Positions 1 through 6,937 are shown, counted from the first letter of the stretch. The stretch is DNA of 8,460 bases from an uncultured Burkholderiales bacterium (GCA_946480465.1 CAMLJY010000148.1:1-8460); one strand, 5' to 3'. Made by a program: numbers and translations. Notes: a model not told the origin generated them from the sequence alone.

Positions 1-15
1 CATGTCTCGACTGAC

Positions 16-67
16 CGAGTTCTCAAAGGGAAGAAGACACCTTGAAAGGGGTGCTTCTTAGAACTCG
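16..67 (-). terminator. Extended hairpin at the 3' end of the receptor gene, candidate terminator
   Basis: The core stem pairs 31-36 (AAGAAG) with 54-59 (CTTCTT). It continues, past one bulged base at 37, with 38-41 (CACC) against 50-53 (GGTG), leaving an 8-base loop. Further out, 16-23 (CGAGTTCT) is perfectly complementary to 60-67 (AGAACTCG), with seven unpaired bases (24-30) between the two stems. The structure swallows the receptor stop codon (58-60) and the last coding bases. Read on the minus strand, the core stem is followed by CCCTTTGAG, which is only moderately T-rich. A role as a Rho-independent terminator or 3' stabiliser of the receptor mRNA is therefore plausible but not certain. 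Confidence 0.5.
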
Positions 68-3000
68 TACTTGACGGTGACCTGCACGGCCCACTGGCTT
101 TCGCCCTTGGTCTGGCGGGTGACCAGATCCTCCGGTACCGACATCATGCTGTAGATGTAGCGGCCATTCGCGTCCAGGCCCTTGTAGTTCACGAAGCTGC
201 GGGCGGCGCCGCCGCCGGACTGGAAGGCCACCTCGTCGGTGCGGCCCCAGCGCTTGTTCAGCATGTTGCCGATGTTCATGAGGTCCAGCATGAATACGCC
301 CTTGTGGCCGGACAAGATGCCCGGCACTTCCTGGCTCAAGCGCAGGTCGAAGGTGTTCACCCAGGGAGCGAAGCTGCCGTTGCGAGACACGACCTTGCCG
401 CGTGCGGCGGCCAGGTCGGGGTGGGCGTTGACGTACTCCCAGAAGCGTGCTTCCTCGGCCGCGCCGCCGTTGAACACCACCTCGCCTGAGCCTGGGCCGC
501 TTGGGATGTACATCAGGTCGTTGCCCGCGACACCGTCGCCGTTGAGGTCGTTGTTGTAGGTCCAGCTGTAGGGCTTGCCGCGGCGTCCTTCATATACCAG
601 GCCGACCGACGTGCGGTAGTTCCTGAAGAAGGCCTTGGACCAGCTCATGGCGCCGCTGAAGCGGTCCTTCACAAGGTACGCCGAGTTCGCTGCGACTTCT
701 TCGTTCGGGTTGAAGATCGAACGCGCGTTGAAGTTCGACAAGCCCACCGACGAGGTGAGCGGGCTGACCTCTTTGACGGTGTTGTAGGTGTAAGCCAGCG
801 ACCAGCTGAAATCGCGCCAAGGTTGCTGTGACAGGCTCAGTGTCACGGTGTCCCCGCCACCTTCCTTGGTGCCATTGGCCAGGGTGACGTTGCCGAACGC
901 GCTGTTGCTGAGTGAGCGGCTGGCGGGGTTGCCACCACACCCGGCTGCCGAGCCTGCGATCGCGCCGGCCGCCGTCCAGCAGTTCGTGTTGTAGCCATTG
1001 GCGTTGTAGTACAGCTCGCGCCCGTCGGTGCCACGGCGGACCACGGCGCCGAGGTTCAGGTTCTGGTAGTACAGCGCGCTCTTGACTTTGGTGTGCACCC
1101 ACTCAGCACCGGCGGTCAGCCCGAACCAGGGTAGTTCCGTGTCGAAGGCGAGATTGGCCTTCCACACGGAGGGCTGGCGCAGGTTGCTCGACAGGAAGTC
1201 GACGCTGGGAGCCGGGTTCGTGCCCAGCACCGGCTGACGGTCCGGGTCGGGGCTGAAGACGTTGCCGCATGCCGGCCGCGTGCCCGTGCCGCTGGTCAGC
1301 TCGGCGCTAGGACCGCAGCCGTAGAACGCCACGGCACGCCCGTTGTTCGAGTAAGGGTTGGACAGCCACACCGTCATCGCTGCGCCTTCGAACAGGCCAA
1401 GGCCGCCGCGCAGCTGCATCCGCCGCTCCTTGGTCCCGAGGTTCCAGTTGAAGCCGAGTCGCGGCTGGAACAGGGACTCGCCGTCCGGCGTCACCGTGTT
1501 GTCGAGACCGAAGCCGCCGGTTTGCCGTGTGCCCGTGGCGGGGTTCCCGGCCACCAAGGGGGCGGCTGCGGCGGCATTGGCGAGCGGCTTGTCGGGCATG
1601 TCGGTCATGTCGAGCCGGCCGCCCAAGGACACCGTCAGCTTGTCATGGACCTTGAAGGTGTCCTGCAGGAAGAGCCCGTAGTTCGTGTGCTTCCACTGTG
1701 CCGCGCCGTCCTGGATCGTCCTGCCCGGCAAGGGCAGCTGCGCCTGGTAGGCCGAGGGGCGGCCGCGCTGGAAGTTCTCTAGCACCGCCGCCTCGATCTG
1801 CGCCGTCGATGCAGTGGCGCAGTTGATGCTGCCGAAGGTGTAGGTGAATCCCGATTCGCACTGGAACTTGTACTGCCCGAACGTGTCCTGCAGGAAGGCG
1901 TTGAAGATCTCGTTCTGGCTGAGGTCACCGCCGAACTTCAGTTCATGCCGGCCCAGCGTCCACGTCGCGCCAAGGTAGGCGTCGTTCGTCTTGGTGAACA
2001 GCTGGTTGAAATGCCGGCTGCGCTCGGTGCCAGCCGACAGGGTGCGCTCTTGTGTGCCGATGGAGCCCGTCGGGTCGACCCCGCCGAAGTCGAAGGCCAT
2101 CAACGGCAGGCGGCTGTTGTTGATCGGCTCGCTTTCGTAGTCGCGCTTCGAAAGCTTCAATTCCGTCGAGAACGACGGCGACCAGTCCGCAAACCACTGG
2201 CCGACCAGTGTCTCGATCGACTTGTTTTGGTTGAACCAGAACGAGCTGAGCGACAGCAGCCGGTTGCTGAAGGTCGAGAACTGCGGTTCGGTTTGCTCGG
2301 TCTTGTTGTAGCGGATGCTGGCTCGGTGGTCGTCACTGACGTTCCAGTCGAGCTTGAGCGTCGTGTCCTTGACGACCAGGTTGGAGCCGGAAGGCACATC
2401 GGAGCCACCGAGGTCGATGCCCCAGGTGTTCTTGGCGATCGACTGCAGGCCGCTGATCGCGGTGGGCGTGATGCCCATGTTGATCAGGGGGCTGCCGATC
2501 GGCCCGAACTCAGGCGAGGCGCGCGAGCTCTTCAGTTCTTCATAGTTGACGAAGAAGAAGAGCTTGTCCTTGAGGATCGGACCGCCCAGCGTGAATCCCT
2601 TGGTGTCTTCCTTGAAGGGCGGTGGGGCGACGTAGGTGCGGGTATTGCGGTTGTAGCGGTCGCCGGCAAGGTCGTCGTCCCGGTAGACGTAGTAGATGCT
2701 GCCGTGGAATTCGTTGGTGCCGCTCTTCGTGACGGCATTGATGTTGGCACCGGTGTAGCCCTTCTGCGTCACGTCATAGTTGCTGACGTTCACCTGCACC
2801 GACTGGATGGCGTCGATCGAGATGGGCTGTTTCGCAGTGGGCAGGTTGTTCGACTCCAGCCCGAAGGTGTCGTTCGTCGTGACGCCGTCGATCGTGATGG
2901 AGTTGAATCGGCTGTTCTGGCCCAGGGCGGAGATTTCTCCACGGTCCTTGTCGGTTTGCGACAGGCGGGGATCGACGCGTGCGTAGTCCTGCAGGTTGCG

Positions 3001-3465
3001 CTGGATCGAGGCGAGTGAGTTGAGTTCGCGGCTGCCGATGGCCGTGCCGGCGCCCATGTTGGTGCTGCCGAAGCGGCTGCCGCCGCCGGACTGCCCGGTG
3101 ACGACCACGGTGGCGGTCGAGGCTCCGATCGTCCCGTCCAGTGTGGTTGTTTCCGCCAGCGCCAGGAACACGCCCTCACGCTTGTCGCTCTGCCCGTCCT
3201 TGGTGAAGGTCACCGTGTACGGCCCGCCCACGCGCAAGCCGCGCATCGCGTAGCGTCCTTCGGCGTCCGAGGTGGTGGTGTTGGTCGAGCCGGACTCCTC
3301 GTGGCGGATCGTCACGGTCGCCCCGGCCACCGGCTTGCCGCCGCCGTCCACGACGCGGCCGCCGACCGCCGAGGTGGTGTTCTGCGCGAGAACCGGGGCC
3401 GCCGCCATCGCCACGGCGACGCTGATCACCGTCCTCGAAAACCCGAACCAGTGCCTGTCGTTCAT
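58..3465 (-). CDS. TonB-dependent outer-membrane receptor, Oar-like, with N-terminal carboxypeptidase-regulatory-like domain
   Basis: This 1135-residue protein probably moves a substrate across the outer membrane using TonB/ExbBD energy. A Sec signal peptide spans residues 1-27 (hydrophobic core VISVAVAMAAAP, likely cut at VLA|Q). Next come an Ig-like carboxypeptidase-regulatory-like domain (about 33-115, with GGRVVDGGGKPVAGATV), a TonB-box-like TVVVTG (119-124) and a plug (about 130-260, with NSITIDGVTTND and NAVTKSGTNEFHGS). The remainder is a long beta-barrel ending in VKYEF; a terminal Phe is the usual outer-membrane protein signature. Length and domain order match Oar-type receptors, whose substrates are mostly unknown. 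All six cysteines fall in three close pairs (536/549, 717/733, 829/843), and residues 973-983 form an Asp/Asn/Gly-rich, Ca-binding-like loop. The start is supported by GAGGAG nine bases upstream plus the signal peptide directly after it. The gene appears intact. Its substrate cannot be read from the sequence; a nucleic-acid-derived ligand is only suggested by the neighbours. Confidence 0.93.
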   Translation of the reverse strand: MNDRHWFGFSRTVISVAVAMAAAPVLAQNTTSAVGGRVVDGGGKPVAGATVTIRHEESGSTNTTTSDAEGRYAMRGLRVGGPYTVTFTKDGQSDKREGVFLALAETTTLDGTIGASTATVVVTGQSGGGSRFGSTNMGAGTAIGSRELNSLASIQRNLQDYARVDPRLSQTDKDRGEISALGQNSRFNSITIDGVTTNDTFGLESNNLPTAKQPISIDAIQSVQVNVSNYDVTQKGYTGANINAVTKSGTNEFHGSIYYVYRDDDLAGDRYNRNTRTYVAPPPFKEDTKGFTLGGPILKDKLFFFVNYEELKSSRASPEFGPIGSPLINMGITPTAISGLQSIAKNTWGIDLGGSDVPSGSNLVVKDTTLKLDWNVSDDHRASIRYNKTEQTEPQFSTFSNRLLSLSSFWFNQNKSIETLVGQWFADWSPSFSTELKLSKRDYESEPINNSRLPLMAFDFGGVDPTGSIGTQERTLSAGTERSRHFNQLFTKTNDAYLGATWTLGRHELKFGGDLSQNEIFNAFLQDTFGQYKFQCESGFTYTFGSINCATASTAQIEAAVLENFQRGRPSAYQAQLPLPGRTIQDGAAQWKHTNYGLFLQDTFKVHDKLTVSLGGRLDMTDMPDKPLANAAAAAPLVAGNPATGTRQTGGFGLDNTVTPDGESLFQPRLGFNWNLGTKERRMQLRGGLGLFEGAAMTVWLSNPYSNNGRAVAFYGCGPSAELTSGTGTRPACGNVFSPDPDRQPVLGTNPAPSVDFLSSNLRQPSVWKANLAFDTELPWFGLTAGAEWVHTKVKSALYYQNLNLGAVVRRGTDGRELYYNANGYNTNCWTAAGAIAGSAAGCGGNPASRSLSNSAFGNVTLANGTKEGGGDTVTLSLSQQPWRDFSWSLAYTYNTVKEVSPLTSSVGLSNFNARSIFNPNEEVAANSAYLVKDRFSGAMSWSKAFFRNYRTSVGLVYEGRRGKPYSWTYNNDLNGDGVAGNDLMYIPSGPGSGEVVFNGGAAEEARFWEYVNAHPDLAAARGKVVSRNGSFAPWVNTFDLRLSQEVPGILSGHKGVFMLDLMNIGNMLNKRWGRTDEVAFQSGGGAARSFVNYKGLDANGRYIYSMMSVPEDLVTRQTKGESQWAVQVTVKYEF

Positions 3466-3474
3466 TCCTTCTCA

Positions 3475-3480
3475 CTCCTC
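3475..3480 (-). promoter_or_regulatory. Ribosome binding site of the TonB-dependent receptor
   Basis: GAGGAG on the minus strand lies nine bases before the ATG at 3465-3463. A second purine run, GAAGGA, directly abuts the ATG and is too close to act as the main site. The GAGGAG supports the chosen start. Confidence 0.6.
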
Positions 3481-3507
3481 GCGATACCGAACATGAAACC
3501 GCGGCGT

Positions 3508-3529
3508 CACGGCGGGCTCGCCCGCTGTG
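3508..3529 (-). repeat. Short inverted repeat in the receptor leader
   Basis: Read on the minus strand, GCGGG (3525-3521) pairs with CCCGC (3516-3512) around a CGAG loop. After one mismatch the stem extends by three more pairs (CAC with GTG). It lies about 45 bases before the receptor start codon, so it would be in the 5' leader if transcription begins upstream. Function unknown; in such G+C-rich DNA a stem of this size can arise by chance. Confidence 0.4.
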
Positions 3530-3560
3530 CGCCGCACGTGACCGAGCGCCAATGCAAGTT

Positions 3561-3578
3561 GCCTGCCAAGGGGCAGGC
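3561..3578. repeat. Perfect 7-bp inverted repeat upstream of the receptor
   Basis: GCCTGCC (3561-3567) and GGCAGGC (3572-3578) are perfect complements separated by four bases. The repeat sits about 95 bases upstream of the receptor start, where either a repressor/activator site or a leader hairpin would be expected. A smaller repeat, TGACC-AAAG-GGTCA (3589-3602), follows eleven bases further on. Their role is inferred from position only. Confidence 0.45.
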
Positions 3579-3623
3579 GGCCGAAACCTGACCAAAGGGT
3601 CAATTGGGCCGATTTGTGAAGCT

Positions 3624-3644
3624 GGGCAAAACGCGGGTTTGCCC
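3624..3644. repeat. Perfect 7-bp inverted repeat with A/T-rich arm ends
   Basis: GGGCAAA (3624-3630) pairs with TTTGCCC (3638-3644) around a 7-base loop. On the plus strand it is followed by CGGTTTTGGCTTTT, which looks terminator-like, but no plus-strand gene precedes it. On the minus strand it lies about 270 bases past the nucleotidase stop and about 160 bases before the receptor start. It could therefore end read-through from upstream or be a regulator site. Confidence 0.4.
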
Positions 3645-3804
3645 CGGTTTTGGCTTTTCGCCACACTGGCCAGCCCCTGCGCTGGTGCATGGGGCGCTGC
3701 GGCGGTGCATGCGGCGGCCCCGGCGCGCAACTGTGCCGGCCGGATGTGCAACGTGCGTGACGGTCGGCCGTTCGCCGGCCTGATCGCTCGAGGGACCCCG
3801 CGCG

Positions 3805-3836
3805 GCCGCTGCGGGGCCCCGCGCCGCCGCAGCGGC
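3805..3836 (-). terminator. G+C-rich stem-loop after the nucleotidase gene, weak terminator candidate
   Basis: GCCGCTGCGG (3805-3814) is a perfect reverse complement of CCGCAGCGGC (3827-3836), giving a 10-bp stem and a 12-base loop. It starts 76 bases past the nucleotidase stop codon in the direction of transcription. There is no T-tract after it on the minus strand, so a classical intrinsic terminator is doubtful; mRNA 3'-end protection is an alternative. Overlapping competing stems exist (CCCCGC 3796-3801 with GCGGGG 3811-3816). Confidence 0.3.
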
Positions 3837-3912
3837 GGCCGTGGGCGCCTGGCCGCTCACTTCGCGTGCATGGACCCGCTGCCGGGCGCGGACGGCCCTG
3901 CCGGCGAGGCCC

Positions 3913-5703
3913 TCAGTTCATCCACTCGATGCGCCGCTGCTCGGACGGTGACGGCGTCGTCTGCAGGTATTCCAGCAACGCGTCCAGGTCCACCATGCCG
4001 CCCAGGCGCTCACGGCCGGATGTCAGCAGGCTGAAGCCATCGCCGCCTTCGGCCAGGTAGCTGTTGACGGTGATGCGGTAGGTGGCGTCGGGCCGCAGCG
4101 GCTGGCCGTCCACCGTCACCTGCTGCACGCGCTCCCCGTGCGGTGCGCTGGCCACCCAGCGGTAGTGCAGGCTGGCCGAAGGCACCAGCAGGTGCGGGGC
4201 GGCACGCCCGGGCGGCTGCTGCGATTCGAGCAGCGCTTTCAACTCGGCGCCGCTGAAGCTCATCACGACCAGGCTGTTGCCGAAGGGCTGCATCGTGAAG
4301 GCGTCGCCGAAGCTCACCGGGCAAGGCGGCGTACCGCGGCACGGCAGGTCGGCGCGGATGCCGCCGGGGTTCATCAGTGCCAGCTGCGCGCCACCGCGCT
4401 CGGCAGCGCGGGTGGCGGCCAGTTGGGCATCGGCGATCAGCCAGCCGGCGGTGTTGAAGCCGTTGGCCGCGCCGCGTTCGAAGCTGCCGCCGATGCGGCC
4501 CACCTCGCGCTGGGTGCGCGGGGCGGCAGCGGCGGCGAAGGCCGCCACCTCTTGCGCCACCGCGGCATCGGGCCGGGCCTGGCGCAGCACGCCGTCCCAC
4601 GGGGCGGGCTGCGCGGCGGCCAGGACCTCGCGCTGCGCCGGCGGGGTGCGCTCGTTCAGCACCGGCAGGTTGCGGCTGCGGGTGGCGCCGCGGTCGACGC
4701 GGCCAGTGCGCGGGTCGATCCACAGGTCGGTGGCCGACACGCCGCGGCTGTAGGAGTAGGACTGGATCACGGGACGGCCGGCCAGCATGCACCGGTAGCC
4801 CTGGTGGCTGTGGCCGGTGAGGATCAGGTCCACGTCGGGGGTGATGCGTTGCGCCAGGTCGACGATGGGGCCGCGCAGGCCGGGACAGCGCTCGTCGTTC
4901 CAGTCGCCGAAGCCGCCGCCCGCGCGGCCGCCGATCTCGCCGCCCTCGTGCATGGTGACGATCAGCGTGTGCACGCCCTGCGCCTTCAGCCCCGCGGCGG
5001 TGCGGTTGATGGCGTCCGCCTCGTCGGTGAAGCGCAGGCCGGCGACGCCGGAGGGCACGACGATGCCGGGCGTGCTGCGCGTCACCGCGCCGATGAAGCC
5101 GACCTTGACCGGACCGACCTGCTTGACCCAGCTGGGTGCCAGCAGCGGACGGCCATCGGGTCCTTCCACATTGGCCGCCAGCAGCTGGAAGCGCGCGCCG
5201 GGGTAGGCCTTCAGCACGCAGGAATTCATCGCCGCCCCCGGCGGGTTGGGGGCGCAGCCGCCGCCGATCACCCGCTTGAGCTCGGCGGTGCCGGCGTCGA
5301 ATTCATGGTTGCCGGCCGCCGCCACGTCCACGCCGATGCGGTTCATCACGTCCACCGTCGATTCGTGGCGGAACATGGTCGACACCAGCGGCGCCGCCCC
5401 GATCATGTCGCCCGAGGACACCACCACGCTGTGCGGCGCGCCGGCACGCAGGGCGTTCACCAGGCCGGCGAAGGCGGTGGCGCCGCCGGCGGGCACGCGC
5501 AGCGTGGCGCCGGGCCGGGCCGGGTCGGGCAGCGTCAGCGTGAGCTGGGCAGGCTCGAGGTGGCCGTGGAAGTCGTTGAAGCCGATGACGCGCAAATGCA
5601 GCGGCACCGGTGGCGGCGCAGGCGTCGATGCGCAGCCGGCCAGGGCCGCGATGGTGAGCGAGGCGAGCAGGGCGCGCAGGGTGGGCAGCGGGTAGGGCGT
5701 CAT
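3913..5703 (-). CDS. Lipoprotein bifunctional metallophosphatase/5'-nucleotidase (UshA/CpdB superfamily)
   Basis: This 596-residue exported enzyme is predicted to remove phosphate from nucleotides outside the cytoplasm, giving nucleosides that can be imported. It begins with a lipoprotein signal peptide whose lipobox is LAGC (residues 21-24), followed by a Pro-rich linker. The metallophosphatase domain shows the family's metal ligands in order: NDFHGH (43-48), SGDMIG (97-102), GNHEFDAG (131-138), MHEGG (251-255) and GHSHQGY (297-303). The C-terminal nucleotidase domain carries NPGGIRADL (445-453), FGDAFTMQPFGNSLVV (465-480) and NSYLAEGGDGF (547-557), as expected for substrate binding. Length is normal for the family. 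NPGGIR departs slightly from the common NGGGIR. It lies 81 bases downstream of the adenosine deaminase gene on the same strand, fitting co-transcription. Substrate range (5'-nucleotides, cyclic nucleotides or UDP-sugars) cannot be fixed from sequence. The ATG at 5703-5701 is chosen because the signal peptide follows directly; its ribosome site (GGAA) is weak. Confidence 0.93.
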   Translation of the reverse strand: MTPYPLPTLRALLASLTIAALAGCASTPAPPPVPLHLRVIGFNDFHGHLEPAQLTLTLPDPARPGATLRVPAGGATAFAGLVNALRAGAPHSVVVSSGDMIGAAPLVSTMFRHESTVDVMNRIGVDVAAAGNHEFDAGTAELKRVIGGGCAPNPPGAAMNSCVLKAYPGARFQLLAANVEGPDGRPLLAPSWVKQVGPVKVGFIGAVTRSTPGIVVPSGVAGLRFTDEADAINRTAAGLKAQGVHTLIVTMHEGGEIGGRAGGGFGDWNDERCPGLRGPIVDLAQRITPDVDLILTGHSHQGYRCMLAGRPVIQSYSYSRGVSATDLWIDPRTGRVDRGATRSRNLPVLNERTPPAQREVLAAAQPAPWDGVLRQARPDAAVAQEVAAFAAAAAPRTQREVGRIGGSFERGAANGFNTAGWLIADAQLAATRAAERGGAQLALMNPGGIRADLPCRGTPPCPVSFGDAFTMQPFGNSLVVMSFSGAELKALLESQQPPGRAAPHLLVPSASLHYRWVASAPHGERVQQVTVDGQPLRPDATYRITVNSYLAEGGDGFSLLTSGRERLGGMVDLDALLEYLQTTPSPSEQRRIEWMN

Positions 5704-5730
5704 GGCAATCGGTTCCGTGGAAGCTTGCGG

Positions 5731-5750
5731 CGTGGCGTGGCGTGGCGTGG
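5731..5750. repeat. Tandem pentanucleotide repeat (CGTGG x4) between deaminase and nucleotidase
   Basis: Four perfect copies of CGTGG run from 5731 to 5750, within the 81-base gap and about 28 bases upstream of the nucleotidase start. Read on the transcribed strand the unit is CCACG. The repeat sits outside the coding frame, so copy-number change would alter spacing in the leader rather than the protein. No evidence of actual variation can be seen in one sequence. Confidence 0.7.
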
Positions 5751-5774
5751 CACCGGGGCCGCTGCGCCCGGTGC
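5750..5774 (-). terminator. Intercistronic hairpin just after the adenosine deaminase stop
   Basis: GCACCGGG (5750-5757) pairs perfectly with CCCGGTGC (5767-5774): an 8-bp stem with a 9-base loop. It starts ten bases past the deaminase stop codon. No T-run follows on the minus strand; the CCACG repeat follows instead. It may act as an attenuator or mRNA stabiliser that sets the ratio of deaminase to nucleotidase, rather than as a full terminator. Confidence 0.4.
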
Positions 5775-5784
5775 GGGGTGGCGG

Positions 5785-6927
5785 TCAGTCCGGCGCCAGG
5801 CCTTCGGCCGCCGCCCAGTCGTGCAGCGCATCGGCCGCCTGCTGGCGCAGCGCTCCGGGCAGGAAGGATGCGGCGGCCGCGCGCTGGCCCATGCGGACCA
5901 GGTCGATCCAGCCGAATCCGGCTTCGCGCACCAGGTTGGCGGCCTCGGTCGACTGGTGCAGGCGGGAGATCAGCCGGTTGTCAGTGTGGAAGGACAGCGA
6001 GACGCCCGCGTCCCACAGCCGGCGGATCGGATGGGCGGCAATCGACGCGGCCGCGCCGGTGTGCACGTTGCTGGTGGGGCAGACCTCCAGGTGCAGGCCG
6101 CGCTCGCGCACCTCGGCCAGCATCGCCTCGCCGGCGGGCGTGCCGATCACGTCGGCCAGGCGCACGCCGTGGCCGATGCGCTGCGCGCCCAGGCGGCCGG
6201 CCTCGATGACGCGCTCCGCGCCGTCGGCTTCGCCGGCATGCAGCGTCAGGTTCAGGCCCTCGGCGCGCAGGTGCGCCAGCAGCGCGGCGTGGCGGGTGGC
6301 GGGGTAGCCGGCCTCGGGGCCGGCGAGGTCGAAACCGACCACGCCCAGGTCCTTGAAACGCAGGGCCAGCTCGGCGCTGCGGCGGATCTCGGCATCGCTG
6401 GTCTGCCGCATGCCGCAGACGATCAGGCCGCAGGGCAGCGGCGAGCGGGCCAGGCCGGCGAGCAGGGCCTCGACGGCGCTGTCGCCATCGATGCCGTGCT
6501 CTTCGAACAGCAGCGGGGCGATGCGGAACTCGGCCAGCACGCAGCCGTCGAGCCGTGCATCTTCGGCGGCCTCGAAGGCCACCCGTTCGAGCCCTTCGGG
6601 CGTGGCCATCGCGGCGATGGTCAGGGCAAACCCGCGCAGGTATTCCACCAATGACCCGGCATGTGCGCGGGCGTCGAACCAGGCGGCGAGCGCCGCTTCG
6701 TCGTCGGCCGGCGCGGGCAGGCCGCGTTGTTTCAGCAGCGCCAGCAGCGTGGTGATGCGCAGGCCGCCGTCCAGGTGTTCGTGCAGCAGCACCTTGGGCA
6801 GGGCCACGGCCTTGGCCTGGATGTCAGCAGTGCCGGCGTGGGTGCGCGCGGCGGAGGAGGGGGCGGAAGTGGCGGCGGCCTCGTGAGCCGCGTGTCCCGC
6901 CGGGGCTTGGGGTGCGGGTTCTTTCAT
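5785..6927 (-). CDS. add: Adenosine deaminase
   Basis: This zinc enzyme of purine salvage converts adenosine and deoxyadenosine to inosine and deoxyinosine in the cytoplasm. The amidohydrolase TIM-barrel signatures are present: HEHLDGGLR (49-57, two metal His), FDLAGPE (199-205), LHAGE (229-233, His ligand and catalytic Glu), IGHG (251-254, catalytic-site His) and SFHTDNR (312-318, metal Asp at 316). Two features are unusual. First, the catalytic domain starts only near residue 44, after a tail rich in Ala, Pro and His. No later ATG could give a shorter complete enzyme, and the tail lacks a hydrophobic core, so it is not an export signal. Second, the usual TDDP is TDNR, a variant I recall from actinobacterial adenosine deaminases. 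At 380 residues it is longer than typical (about 330-350), owing to the tail. It is divergent from the BMP-type nucleoside transporter genes and upstream of the 5'-nucleotidase, which supports a nucleoside substrate over adenine or a modified base. Confidence 0.93.
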   Translation of the reverse strand: MKEPAPQAPAGHAAHEAAATSAPSSAARTHAGTADIQAKAVALPKVLLHEHLDGGLRITTLLALLKQRGLPAPADDEAALAAWFDARAHAGSLVEYLRGFALTIAAMATPEGLERVAFEAAEDARLDGCVLAEFRIAPLLFEEHGIDGDSAVEALLAGLARSPLPCGLIVCGMRQTSDAEIRRSAELALRFKDLGVVGFDLAGPEAGYPATRHAALLAHLRAEGLNLTLHAGEADGAERVIEAGRLGAQRIGHGVRLADVIGTPAGEAMLAEVRERGLHLEVCPTSNVHTGAAASIAAHPIRRLWDAGVSLSFHTDNRLISRLHQSTEAANLVREAGFGWIDLVRMGQRAAAASFLPGALRQQAADALHDWAAAEGLAPD

Positions 6928-6937
6928 CGCCTGATGC

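Larger units (their letters stand above)
3466..3912 (-). other. 447-base non-coding region upstream of the receptor gene, rich in inverted repeats
   Basis: This gap lies between the nucleotidase stop and the receptor start, both on the minus strand. It should hold the 3' end of the nucleotidase transcript and the receptor promoter and leader. I see no convincing protein: the open frames crossing it are Arg/Ala/Gly-rich and look like products of high G+C. I could not find a clean -35/-10 pair on the minus strand. TTGACC (3603-3598) resembles a -35, but no TATAAT-like hexamer sits about 17 bases beyond it. The region contains several short perfect inverted repeats, listed separately, and a palindromic CACGTG at 3535-3540. 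Confidence 0.6.

Noticed and set aside
1945..3018. 357-codon plus-strand open frame inside the receptor gene
   Set aside because: It is antisense to the plug and early barrel of the receptor. The translation is Val/Arg/Asp/Gly-rich, with no signal peptide, motif or ribosome site.
3466..3680. Cobalamin or other riboswitch in the receptor leader
   Set aside because: TonB-dependent receptors often carry B12 riboswitches, so I looked for the B12-box core GCCACTG. I saw only GCCAGTG-like text in the wrong context and no matching arrangement of stems.
3552..4034. 160-codon plus-strand open frame in the gap upstream of the receptor
   Set aside because: It would be the only candidate gene in the gap, but it has no ribosome site, overlaps the nucleotidase 3' end on the opposite strand and has Arg/Gly/Ala-rich composition without a recognisable domain.
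4138..6654. 838-codon open frame on the plus strand
   Set aside because: It lies antisense to both the nucleotidase and the deaminase, which have clear catalytic motifs. Its product is Gly/Ala/Arg/His-rich with no domain, as expected for a high-G+C shadow frame.
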